Program-made: the position numbers and the translations under genes | In this document: piece by piece, positions 1 through 7,827 of the stretch | Layout of the letters: each line of letters starts with the position of its first letter | Numbering within the stretch: the stretch's first letter is position 1 | Notes under the pieces: generated by a model | Told to the model about the DNA's origin: nothing | What the model saw: only the letters and a program-made list of their open reading frames with translations | The model's database searches: none | DNA from: JANXSF01 sp043745195 | GTDB taxonomy: Bacteria; Acidobacteriota; Terriglobia; Bryobacterales; Bryobacteraceae | DNA: 7,937 bases | Reading direction: 5' to 3' | Assembly: GCA_043745195.1 (NCBI GenBank) | Contig: JAYTTF010000078.1 | Coordinates: forward strand, 1 to 7,937

Positions 1-1
1 T

Positions 2-64
2 TCCCAAAACAAAGTCCGTAAGTGGGTAGCAATGCCCGCCGGCGGCACGCAGAGCTTTGCGTAA
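2..64 (+). CDS. Possible 3' end of a convergent gene (partial)
   Basis: This reading frame enters from the left edge and ends at TAA (62-64). It gives the 20 residues SQNKVRKWVAMPAGGTQSFA. I cannot assign a family. The case for it is modest: the third codon positions are GC-leaning, the composition is protein-like, and a gene converging on the end of the minus-strand operon would be an ordinary arrangement. The case against it is that 20 codons is too short to separate coding from chance. All three minus-strand frames are also open across most of 1-160, so openness alone says little here. If it is not the tail of a gene, this stretch is intergenic. Confidence 0.25.
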   Translation, partial: SQNKVRKWVAMPAGGTQSFA

Positions 65-193
65 TCGTTCGGATCGCCGGTCGCAAAACATGAATAACCT
101 TGGGCACTTCCTCCGGTTGGGGAACTGGAAGAGGTGTGGTGGTAATTTCCATCCATTGCAGTTATGGTGGCTGCAAACCCAGGCAGAAGTGTG

Positions 194-211
194 CGCGGCC
201 GCGGCCCGGGC
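194..211. repeat. GC-only cluster of overlapping palindromes downstream of tamB
   Basis: The 18 bases just past the tamB stop are entirely G or C. They contain three perfect palindromes: CGCGGCCGCG (194-203), GGCCGCGGCC (197-206) and GCCCGGGC (204-211). A 7-bp direct repeat, GGGCAAT-A-GGGCAAT, follows at 208-222. The patch could fold into GC-rich hairpins in RNA read from either strand and might help end or pause transcription between convergent units. There is no following T tract, so it is not a classical intrinsic terminator. Its function is unassigned. Confidence 0.4.
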
Positions 212-230
212 AATAGGGCAATCGCTTGCG

Positions 231-3200
231 TCACTTGAAGCGTTTCTTGAACTGGAAATCCATTCCAAAGGATCCGTTTTCATCGCGCACCACAACCATT
301 GACCACTGCTTGTTCAGATCCCATTCCATACGAACAATTTGCTGTTGCGTACGCGCAAGGTTAGTGACAAACGTCATCGTCACGTCACGAGAAATCTGCT
401 GCTCAATGGTCACCCGCGCTTGTGGCGTGCCTTCCAGACTGCTCAATTGCGGATCAATCTTCAAACGACTTACTCCGAACAGCCGCTCCAAACGGCCAGA
501 AACTGGTGCTGCCAAGGCTTGACCAAGTAACGAATTGGCACTGTTTTGTACCAGATCATTCTGCGTAGTCTGCGCACTGGCAACGCTCGATGCAGTATCC
601 GGATCGCGGCCAACTGTAAGCAGGCCGATGATTTCCTGCGATTGCCGAGGAGGATCGGAACGGTAGCTGATGTTTAACTTGTTAATCGGCCCTGTAAAGC
701 TCACAGTAACCGTAACGCCACGCACGCGCGTTTCCAAATCCATGTTCACCGTTGGTTCAATTTTTGCTGAGTTATAAAAACCGATTTCACCGTGCTGAAT
801 CACATACTTGTTTCCAAAGAAATTAATGTCCCCCTGGTTCACTTGAATCCTTCCCAACAAACTGGGCCGCAGCGCGGAACCACGCAAACGAAGATCTGCA
901 TCAGCCTGTAACTCACTGGTTAGTGTGCTTTCAAGCGTTGCATTCGCCGCTGTCAAAATACGCACATCGAACTGCATTCCCTTCAGCAGATCGCTTTGGG
1001 CTGAGGGCGCTGGAGTAGTGGCCTTTGATGCCTGTGCCAGTATGCTTCCCAAATCGCTTTTCGGAGTGAAACCAGATCGAAGAATTTCAATTTTACCTGC
1101 TAACAAGCTCACCGAACTGGATCCTGTTAAAGTAAGATTGGCATCGGCCACCGTACTAACTCCTTCCGGATACCGAAGCCTTACCCGATTCGCCGTTGCC
1201 TGCAATCTGTAATAGATTTCCTTTCCGGCATCTTCAATAAAACCGACCAAAGTAAGATCCCCACCACCAGCTTGCGCCTGTAACTTATTCTCAATGGTGG
1301 CCCGCTTGTTATCAAACAGCAGGGCCCCATTCACCTTGTCCAGGCCGGTGGGCAAGCCTTCAAAAAACAGCGACGCATTTTTTAATTCCAATTTGCCGTA
1401 CACTTGCGGATTTTCCAGTGACCCGCGCACCGAAGCATCCACTACAGCCATGCCGGCTGCAATTACATCTGGATTGAAAGTTCGAGCCAGTCCTAACTCT
1501 AGGCTCCCTTTTATCTTTACGTCCCACGGATTCTTACTTGCCAATGAGAAAGAACCCGATGCTTCCAATTCAGTGTTCTTCCCTTCGAACTTCGCTTGTT
1601 CCAGACGCAAAATCTTCCCATCGATCGCCATCGAAATAGGCCCTTTGCTGCGGAAAACCAATTCAGGAATCTTTGCGTTAACCTGCTTCCTGCTCGGCTT
1701 AATTTCAAAAGCCGGAATCTGGATCTGCCCCTTCCATTTATCAGGATCAAACGCCGGTCCGGTGATCTGCGCTTCTCCGGCAATGGCACCATCAATCTGC
1801 CAGAAAGGGCTGCGGGAACCTTTGAAGAACTCCTGCAAATTTCCCAATGGCAGAGCCGCCAACTTCACCGTCCATTGCGATGGATAGTCCCCTTTAAGCT
1901 GACTTTGCCCATCGATTTTCACATCCGAACCGCGAAGTTTCCCGGCACCAGAGAAAGTCAATTGATTGCCCCGCGTAACAGTGGTCGCAGTTAGGGTTCC
2001 CACATCTACGCCATCAAACACTAGTTGATCCACCACCGCTTGGCCATTCAAACTTTCCAGTTGCAATGTATTGTTCACAAGCTGAAAACCAGTACTGCCT
2101 TTCCACCCCAGTCTTCCATCAATGGGCAACTTTAAGTCGCGAAACTGCTTCCATTGCGATAACAACGCCGGCGGGTAAACAAGATCTACAACACCTGCCC
2201 CCGTCTTCCACGATGCCGGCTCGCTTATCGGTCCTTTGGGTGTGAACTCGCCCTTCGCGTCCATCCGCAGAGCGCCTACCGAGACCGCCGACTCCAGTAC
2301 TCTTAACTTCCCATCGCGCAAGTCCACACTGCCCGTCAGTCTTTCAACCGCCTGACCGTTTACATTGAGTCCAATCGCTTCCACTTTCCCAGCCACTCGT
2401 GGATTATCCATGGAACCGTTGATCTGCACCGTGCCGGAAGCTGTACCTGTTTTTGAAACGTCAGGCAGGAATCGGCCAATCGGGACATTAGAAAATTGCC
2501 CTGAAGCTGTGATTGGCGTCGCCCGAGTGGCTTTCCAATCTGTAAGTGAAATTGCAATGTTACCCGATGCTTTCAGCGAACCCTGCTCTAACTGAAGTCC
2601 CGTCAACTTCAAGTCGCTGCTTGATACAGCGACGGTGGTATGCAGTTTGTCATAGTTACTATTATCGTAAATGAACGAAGTAAGGTTAATTACGCCGTTG
2701 ATACGCGGGTTGGCTAAGTCACCGTCTATGGTGCCTTCAAATTCCGCTTTGCCGTCATCCAGTTGCACCTGAAGCGGACCGCTTAATCCAAGCAGCTTCA
2801 TTACAGGCTTCAAATCTTCTAAGTCAGTAGTAACCGCATGGACTGTTGCATTGCGATTCAGCTCTCCACCGAATTCAACACGAGATGCCTCAGTCGCAAG
2901 ATAGGAATTTGAAAATTTCAATTCCTTAGCTTTCTGATTAAAGTCCACACCCACAAACCCTGTAATAGGCGGTTGCCCGGCTACCGGCGAAACTGTTGCT
3001 TGTACGTTTCCATTACAGACTGTTGATGGACCCAACTGGCAATCCAATGTTAGTGGTCCAGCTATAATTCCATTCCACGGAATATCGGTCATCTTGGCTT
3101 TAAGTTGTGATTGCTTAGCCAACAGCGGCTGAATCTCCACTCCTTTCACTTCGCCTTCCAACGCCAAACTATGCCAAGTCGCCAGTTTCGCCTTGCCGGC

Positions 3201-4232
3201 AAACTGACCCTCCGCCGCCGACACCTGAAGGCTCTCAAGACTCATCCCTTCATGATTCAAATCCAATTGCCCTTGCACCGCAGCCTTCGTGGCTTGGTAT
3301 TGGTCAAATGTGTAACTCAAACCAGTTCCCCAAACAGCTCCTACAAGCCGATACTTCTTCCAATCAGTCGCCGCGAATGTTCCATCAAAATGCACTTTGC
3401 CTGAACTCTTGCCGGGAATTGCTGGAGGCCACATTTCCCCAGAGTCTACATGCGCAGAAACTTTCAACTTAGTAGTCAATGACTCCAGATTAGTAACTCT
3501 ACCCGATGCCACCGCTGTCGTTTGGCCGGTATCCACAATCAACGAACGGATATCCGTTCCATCTTTATCCACCGACAAAGACACATCAGTATTGAATAAC
3601 ATCTTCGGAAAATCGGGAGCGGTCAAACGCAGCTTTCTGGATGAAAAAGTCCCCAGGTATTTCTTCGATGACACTTCGTAGGAAAAACGCAATTCCACGT
3701 TATCCCCATGGGCGCTGAAAGGAAGCCGTCGATCAGCATAATCTACTATGCCTTGCTCCACTTCCACGCGGCGCACCGCCAAATCAACTACTTCTTCCAG
3801 CAGCGACTTCGTGTTTTTCCTCGCCACCGCTGGCTTAGGAAGATTGTTTGTTCCATCAGGCCTTACCTCAATACGGATGCGGGGCTTTCGAACCACCAGT
3901 GAAGCCAGCCTAATGCTGGTGCGAATCCCCGAATCAAACCGCAAACCAATCTCAATCAGGTCAGCCTTTAACAAAGCGGGAACATCCGCTGCTTCCGTCC
4001 CGTGCAGAGTAAAGCCGCTGATAGTGGCAACTTGGGTTTTCCAATCGAAGTTCAAATGTTCAAACTCTGTCTTGCCGCCCGTTGCCTTTTCCACTTCGGT
4101 AATCACACGCTGGTGAATCGAATCACGAAACCATTGTGATTTCACAACAAAATATGCGGTCGGAATAGCAATCAGGATCAGCAACAGCAGCAGCCCTAGC
4201 ATCCACAGCAATACTTTGCGGGTGCGCCTCAT
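231..4232 (-). CDS. tamB: TamB-family inner-membrane-anchored translocation/assembly protein
   Basis: This 1333-aa protein is slightly longer than E. coli TamB (1259 aa). A basic N-terminus (MRRTRK) and one hydrophobic helix at about residues 8-30 form an uncleaved signal anchor that leaves the rest in the periplasm. The body is a very long run of AsmA/TamB-like beta repeats rich in G, L, V and alternating polar residues, without enzyme motifs. The C-terminal TamB (DUF490) domain occupies roughly the last 330 residues. Its diagnostic stretch is near residues 1192-1211 (SDPPRQSQEIIGLLTVGRDP), and the protein ends in FGMDFQFKKRFK. TamB proteins form a hydrophobic-groove bridge from inner to outer membrane and act with an Omp85 partner (TamA, or BamA where TamA is absent) in barrel-protein assembly; AsmA-like relatives are implicated in phospholipid transport. 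The start ATG overlaps the stop of the upstream chaperone gene (ATGA, 4229-4232), with a purine-rich GGAAGAGAG just upstream. Family is confident; cargo is inferred. Confidence 0.93.
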   Translation of the reverse strand: MRRTRKVLLWMLGLLLLLILIAIPTAYFVVKSQWFRDSIHQRVITEVEKATGGKTEFEHLNFDWKTQVATISGFTLHGTEAADVPALLKADLIEIGLRFDSGIRTSIRLASLVVRKPRIRIEVRPDGTNNLPKPAVARKNTKSLLEEVVDLAVRRVEVEQGIVDYADRRLPFSAHGDNVELRFSYEVSSKKYLGTFSSRKLRLTAPDFPKMLFNTDVSLSVDKDGTDIRSLIVDTGQTTAVASGRVTNLESLTTKLKVSAHVDSGEMWPPAIPGKSSGKVHFDGTFAATDWKKYRLVGAVWGTGLSYTFDQYQATKAAVQGQLDLNHEGMSLESLQVSAAEGQFAGKAKLATWHSLALEGEVKGVEIQPLLAKQSQLKAKMTDIPWNGIIAGPLTLDCQLGPSTVCNGNVQATVSPVAGQPPITGFVGVDFNQKAKELKFSNSYLATEASRVEFGGELNRNATVHAVTTDLEDLKPVMKLLGLSGPLQVQLDDGKAEFEGTIDGDLANPRINGVINLTSFIYDNSNYDKLHTTVAVSSSDLKLTGLQLEQGSLKASGNIAISLTDWKATRATPITASGQFSNVPIGRFLPDVSKTGTASGTVQINGSMDNPRVAGKVEAIGLNVNGQAVERLTGSVDLRDGKLRVLESAVSVGALRMDAKGEFTPKGPISEPASWKTGAGVVDLVYPPALLSQWKQFRDLKLPIDGRLGWKGSTGFQLVNNTLQLESLNGQAVVDQLVFDGVDVGTLTATTVTRGNQLTFSGAGKLRGSDVKIDGQSQLKGDYPSQWTVKLAALPLGNLQEFFKGSRSPFWQIDGAIAGEAQITGPAFDPDKWKGQIQIPAFEIKPSRKQVNAKIPELVFRSKGPISMAIDGKILRLEQAKFEGKNTELEASGSFSLASKNPWDVKIKGSLELGLARTFNPDVIAAGMAVVDASVRGSLENPQVYGKLELKNASLFFEGLPTGLDKVNGALLFDNKRATIENKLQAQAGGGDLTLVGFIEDAGKEIYYRLQATANRVRLRYPEGVSTVADANLTLTGSSSVSLLAGKIEILRSGFTPKSDLGSILAQASKATTPAPSAQSDLLKGMQFDVRILTAANATLESTLTSELQADADLRLRGSALRPSLLGRIQVNQGDINFFGNKYVIQHGEIGFYNSAKIEPTVNMDLETRVRGVTVTVSFTGPINKLNISYRSDPPRQSQEIIGLLTVGRDPDTASSVASAQTTQNDLVQNSANSLLGQALAAPVSGRLERLFGVSRLKIDPQLSSLEGTPQARVTIEQQISRDVTMTFVTNLARTQQQIVRMEWDLNKQWSMVVVRDENGSFGMDFQFKKRFK

Positions 4233-4855
4233 TTAAAACTCTCTTCCCGGATTTCAACGCGGGTCCGCGTCCTTACTTCATCCAGCCAACCATAAAGAGA
4301 TTTATTCAACCGCTCGCCAATCAACGCCTCTTCAATTTGGGGCCGCGCCTGTTCCAACGTAAGTTTCATTTTACCTGCCAGATTTTTGGCGTAGTAATCC
4401 TCTATCTCAGCCGGAGCCACCTGCAATCCTATCCGGAATCGCGAGTTACTAAACCGCAACAACGTGATCTGCCACAGAAGATAGTCACGCAAATCCCGCT
4501 CCTCCAACCGGTATTCCTGCAATGCCATCCGGTAATCGCCTTCCACCAAATACTCTCGGCGAATCTCTTCCAGCGAAGCGTCCGCCTCATACGCCTCAGC
4601 TTGCGGATAATGCGTTAGCTTCATCTCAGTGCGAATCAGCGCTTGCTCAATCAATTTTTCCGCCATTGCTCGCCGCACCTTCGGAGTGAACTCGGCCGTT
4701 TGCGAGTTCATGAATGCAGTAAGTGAAATTTGCCGCCGCAACTCGCTTTCAGTGATAACCAAACGATCCACTGTGATGGCGATCCGGTCAATGATTTCAG
4801 CCTTCACCGTCAAAGCGCTGAATAACAAAACGACGAACATTGAGGCCTTCGTCAA
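4229..4855 (-). CDS. SurA-like periplasmic chaperone lacking a parvulin PPIase domain
   Basis: This protein of 208 aa (203 aa from the alternative start) is likely exported. A short hydrophobic segment, FVVLLFSALTVKA, leads to a probable cleavage after residue 19. The mature N-terminus, EIIDRIAITVDRLVITESEL (20-39), matches the start of the SurA N-terminal domain. A helical, charged core follows to about residue 145. The tail, VAPAEIEDYYAKN then QARPQIEEAL and WLDEVRTRTRVEI (about 147-202), resembles the SurA C-terminal helix and strand. No parvulin isomerase domain lies between, where SurA has two and many homologues have one, so this should be a holdase-type chaperone for outer-membrane proteins and not an isomerase. 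It sits between an Omp85 gene and tamB, overlapping both by 4 nt. The first in-frame start is TTG at 4855, overlapping the upstream stop (TTGA) and giving an n-region lysine. An ATG at 4840 with GAAGG five bases upstream is a real alternative, but it would give only a 14-residue signal with no basic residue. Confidence 0.8.
   Translation of the reverse strand: MTKASMFVVLLFSALTVKAEIIDRIAITVDRLVITESELRRQISLTAFMNSQTAEFTPKVRRAMAEKLIEQALIRTEMKLTHYPQAEAYEADASLEEIRREYLVEGDYRMALQEYRLEERDLRDYLLWQITLLRFSNSRFRIGLQVAPAEIEDYYAKNLAGKMKLTLEQARPQIEEALIGERLNKSLYGWLDEVRTRTRVEIREESFK
4838..4855 (-). promoter_or_regulatory. Ambiguous translation start of the SurA-like gene (TTG 4855 or ATG 4840)
   Basis: Read on the minus strand, the Omp85 gene ends TTT-TGA, and TTG (4855-4853) overlaps that stop in the arrangement TTGA. 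Fifteen bases on is an in-frame ATG (4840-4838), preceded by GAAGG with a 5-nt spacer. TTG is favoured by the 4-nt overlap, which matches the next junction (ATGA at 4229-4232), and by the better signal peptide. ATG is favoured by the codon and its closer Shine-Dalgarno. Upstream of TTG, the only SD-like bases are a GGGG about 8 nt away. Confidence 0.5.
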
Positions 4856-7785
4856 AATGTTTGCCCCAGCGAGAAATGAAACTGTAAGGAATTAATTTTT
4901 TGCGCAACGCGTGTTCCACCACCAAACAACAGCTCATCCCGAGTACCCCGAAATCCAACGAAGCGCGGCGAATTTGGACCATAGGAAATGTCCACACGTA
5001 TCGGGCCAACCGGTGTCTTGTAGCGAATCCCAAACCCCATCGAATGCACCAGGTAATCGAAATCTTTATTGTCTTTCTGCTTGTACCGGAATGAAATTGT
5101 CGAAAGGTCCGTGTACACGTTGCCCGCATCGTGAAACAATACGCCGCCAATCGAATCGCCTAGCAACGGAAAGCGCAGTTCAACACCATTGATCAACACT
5201 GCTTTGCCGCCAAGTGGAAATCCAGTTATGGGGTCGCGCGGGCCAGCTTGGTTATCGGAAAACGCTCGATGCGATGCCGCCCCACCAGCAAAGAATCTCT
5301 CCGGCAAAGGAATGTCTTTCGCCGTAGCCGTGTCCAGAATGCGGTTCATCCCGCCGAACAAAAACGTGCGAGCCAGCACCAGATCCCTCTTGATCCGGTA
5401 ATAGCTGGAATTGCGGTACAGCAACCGCGTGAAATTCGTTTCCGATCCAAACGCACCAACCGCAGTGGCAAAATCTACAGAATTATATACGCCGCGATGC
5501 GAATCAATCGGATCGTCACGCCGATCTTGAATGAACGTACCCGAAAAACTTCCGATGCGCACTGGTTGCGATAAAAATGGAATCAACTGCGGGTTGATCT
5601 TCAAAGTATTTGCGTCAATATTAACTCGCCTGAACGAATACCGGTACTGAATCGAATTCGCCTTGGACAACTTCTGCCCCAACTGCACCGAGGCTTCCCA
5701 CCGCCGGGCTGCAAACGTCCGCACGTCCCGCGAATCATCAAACAAACTCAAAAGCGTCAGATTCAAACTGTCGCGCCCCTTGAATTGCGGGGCCAAATAA
5801 GTGATCGCAACCTTTTGCTGAAAACTGGATACTTGTCCCCGTAAACTGATGGTGTGCGCCAATCCCAGAAAGTTGGAACGGTTAATTCCCAAAGAAACTC
5901 TCGGACTGAAACCCGCCGACCCCGCAGGTGAACTAAGGCTGGTTGTCCCTCCACCAATGCGAGCGATTTGCGCCCCGAAACCAGTGGTGATGGAAACCTT
6001 GCGAGCCTCTTCCAACTGGTACAGCACATACTTTTCCCGTTCCAGTCCATCTGGATTTTGCACCACAACACCAACCCTCGCAAAGATGCCAAGATCGTAA
6101 AGCCGCCTCTGGCTTTCCGTCATCTCGGTTTGCGAAAGTACATCGCCAGCCTTTAAGCTAATCCGACTCTCCACAATTTTTGGATCCGTAGTCTTCAGCC
6201 CGCTGATAACCACTGCCCGCACAAAATTCCGTCGCGACTCCGTTACCTGGAAATGCACCGCAATCTTCAAGGGATCTTCCATGGCTTTCACATCGTATTC
6301 TACCGATGCTCCTGAAAACCCTTCGTTGAAATAGAAGTTCAAAATCGCATCCCGATCCGCCAATATGGCGTTGGGACTGTAAGCTTGCCCCGCCACGGTT
6401 TGTAGCGATGCCTTCAGCGAATCCAAATCCTTCGGATTCACTCCATCCAGTTCCATCGAACCAACCAAATGCTGGAGGCCCTCCTCAATATTTACAAACG
6501 CCGCAACAGTCTGCGCTTTCCCTTGCCAGTTCTTGCGGACCTCCGTTGTTACCTTCGCGTTGATAAATCCGTTGGATTTGTATAGATCCGTAATTGCCTG
6601 CGCATCCTGATTCAGCAGTTCCTTGCCATAGCGCCCATACCGGTAGCGGATCGACGAAGCAGGTTGTGTTGCCAGTCTCTCGCGAATGGTTTGTGTATTG
6701 AAAAACTGGTTGCCGCTAATTTCCAGATACACCAACTTATACCGCAACCCCCTCTGCACGTCATACTGAATCAACTGTTCGCCGTTTACCTGCTGCTCCA
6801 TGTCAAAATCAACTTCCGCGTCAAAGAAACCGTCGGATTGCAAGTTCTGCCGAATGTTGCGCAGCCCTTCATGCAGCAAATCCCGATCCACCGACCTTTC
6901 TTCAAACACGGGCACCAGCCGTCGCAATGCGCCTTGCGAAAAACCATCCGCCCGTACCTTTACTTTAGGCCCAGCCTCAATCCGCAATAGTGGCTTAATT
7001 GTATTTGCTTTTTCATCTGACTCCGTCCGCTCCAACGTCGCCCGCGCCATCAAAAATTCCTTCTTGCGGTAATAATCACGAATTCGTTCCAACCCATTTT
7101 GAATTCTTGATTCCGTGGCCGGCTTGTATCCTGATAAGCCACCGAAACGCCGCCAATGGGTCGATCCCAACAGTTGCTGCTCAGTCCGTTTACTTTCGCC
7201 GCTAAATACAGGATCCGTCAGTTTAGCCCGCTTCCCCGGAACAATAATGAACCTCACATCCACCTGCTGCAACACAGGATCGTAAGTAAGCTTTGGTTCA
7301 ATATTGGCTGTAAGAAATCCATTGCGCCGCAGCACAGCATCCAGATTCATAATTGATTGCAGTAAGTAATCCTGGTTGAAATCTTCACCAGGTTGTAGCC
7401 GTGTTGAGGAAATTAACTGCGCCGCATTAGGAGGGTCCGGCACCCCATTCACCGCAATTGTTCCAGCAAACCAGGTTGGAGTTGTCCGAAATTCCAGAAC
7501 CACACCATCTCCAATCTTCTGCGCATCCACCTCAACATCAAGGAATCGGCCAGTTTCGTAAAGGCGTTGGATAGCAGCGGAAACTTCAGACAGACGCACG
7601 ATTCCGCCCGGCTCCAGCCGGACAACTTTTTCAAGATAAGACTGAGGGAAGGGTTGCTTTTCCGGGAAGAACCGGATTGCCGCAATGGGCTTTGTTTCGT
7701 AGTCCTGAGCCTGCGCCATGAGGCTCGCACCGCAAGAAACAAACATCACCAGCAAAGTGCCGAGACGGGCTACCACCGACTTCAT
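4852..7785 (-). CDS. Omp85-family outer-membrane assembly protein (BamA/TamA-like) with about seven POTRA repeats
   Basis: This is a 977-aa Omp85 protein, against 810 aa for E. coli BamA. The signal peptide spans residues 1-26 (basic KSVVAR, hydrophobic core, AQA before the likely cut at 26/27). Periplasmic POTRA-like units run to about residue 597; I count seven, each with the closing 'GF..A' helix-strand element: ETGRFLDVEV (77-86), RRNGFLTANI (153-162), KKEFLMARAT (241-250), QSDGFFDAEV (316-325), KSNGFINAKV (403-412), FNEGFSGASV (486-495) and YDLGIFARVGV (563-573). The barrel (about 598-977, the size of a 16-stranded barrel) shows DRRDDP (754-759), the loop-6 region GGAASHRAF (834-842) and a C-terminal beta-signal ending in phenylalanine. 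Omp85 proteins fold and insert outer-membrane proteins. The seven-POTRA length and the lack of a visible BamA-complex context leave BamA versus TamA-like partner open; co-operonic TamB makes a TamB-partner role likely. The start ATG has no clear Shine-Dalgarno. This is probably the first gene of the operon. Confidence 0.93.
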   Translation of the reverse strand: MKSVVARLGTLLVMFVSCGASLMAQAQDYETKPIAAIRFFPEKQPFPQSYLEKVVRLEPGGIVRLSEVSAAIQRLYETGRFLDVEVDAQKIGDGVVLEFRTTPTWFAGTIAVNGVPDPPNAAQLISSTRLQPGEDFNQDYLLQSIMNLDAVLRRNGFLTANIEPKLTYDPVLQQVDVRFIIVPGKRAKLTDPVFSGESKRTEQQLLGSTHWRRFGGLSGYKPATESRIQNGLERIRDYYRKKEFLMARATLERTESDEKANTIKPLLRIEAGPKVKVRADGFSQGALRRLVPVFEERSVDRDLLHEGLRNIRQNLQSDGFFDAEVDFDMEQQVNGEQLIQYDVQRGLRYKLVYLEISGNQFFNTQTIRERLATQPASSIRYRYGRYGKELLNQDAQAITDLYKSNGFINAKVTTEVRKNWQGKAQTVAAFVNIEEGLQHLVGSMELDGVNPKDLDSLKASLQTVAGQAYSPNAILADRDAILNFYFNEGFSGASVEYDVKAMEDPLKIAVHFQVTESRRNFVRAVVISGLKTTDPKIVESRISLKAGDVLSQTEMTESQRRLYDLGIFARVGVVVQNPDGLEREKYVLYQLEEARKVSITTGFGAQIARIGGGTTSLSSPAGSAGFSPRVSLGINRSNFLGLAHTISLRGQVSSFQQKVAITYLAPQFKGRDSLNLTLLSLFDDSRDVRTFAARRWEASVQLGQKLSKANSIQYRYSFRRVNIDANTLKINPQLIPFLSQPVRIGSFSGTFIQDRRDDPIDSHRGVYNSVDFATAVGAFGSETNFTRLLYRNSSYYRIKRDLVLARTFLFGGMNRILDTATAKDIPLPERFFAGGAASHRAFSDNQAGPRDPITGFPLGGKAVLINGVELRFPLLGDSIGGVLFHDAGNVYTDLSTISFRYKQKDNKDFDYLVHSMGFGIRYKTPVGPIRVDISYGPNSPRFVGFRGTRDELLFGGGTRVAQKINSLQFHFSLGQTF

Positions 7786-7827
7786 GATACCGCAATTAGG
7801 GCCTTACTCACCGTTTACTTCTGCCAA
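7786..7827 (-). other. Short leader region upstream of the Omp85 gene; no convincing promoter
   Basis: These 42 bases lie between the Omp85 start codon and the tandem repeat. Read on the minus strand, I find no good Shine-Dalgarno near the ATG (a TAAGG lies too far upstream, a GCGG is weak). A TTGGCA that could act as a -35 box has no matching -10 at the usual distance. The operon promoter may lie in the repeat-containing DNA further right, outside the window, or may not be of the vegetative consensus type. Confidence 0.4.

Noticed and set aside
106..137. Imperfect hairpin CCTC-CGGTT-GGGG-AACTG-GAA-GAGG as a terminator
   Set aside because: The stem has a 3-nt bulge and a G-U pair and is not followed by a T run on either strand, so it does not meet the criteria for an intrinsic terminator.
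1..160. Overlapping minus-strand open frames after tamB, e.g. from ATG at 152 (MEITTTPLPVPQPEEVPKVI...) or ATG at 156
   Set aside because: All three minus-strand frames are open here, none has a Shine-Dalgarno, and no family is recognisable. The window ends before any could be tested by length. A downstream gene starting here is possible but unsupported.
1294..1887. A 197-codon plus-strand open frame opposite tamB
   Set aside because: It lies wholly antisense to an intact, family-recognisable gene. Its translation has a non-protein-like composition and no recognisable motif, as expected of a complementary-strand shadow.
3748..4116. A 122-codon plus-strand open frame opposite the tamB N-terminus
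   Set aside because: It is an antisense shadow. It has no ribosome binding site or family resemblance, and its composition is dominated by S, T and R from reverse-complemented codons.
7732..7785. Lipoprotein signal in the Omp85 protein (cysteine at residue 18)
   Set aside because: The residues before the cysteine (FVS) do not fit a lipobox, and a normal signal peptidase I site (AQA, residues 24-26) follows. Omp85 proteins are not lipoproteins.
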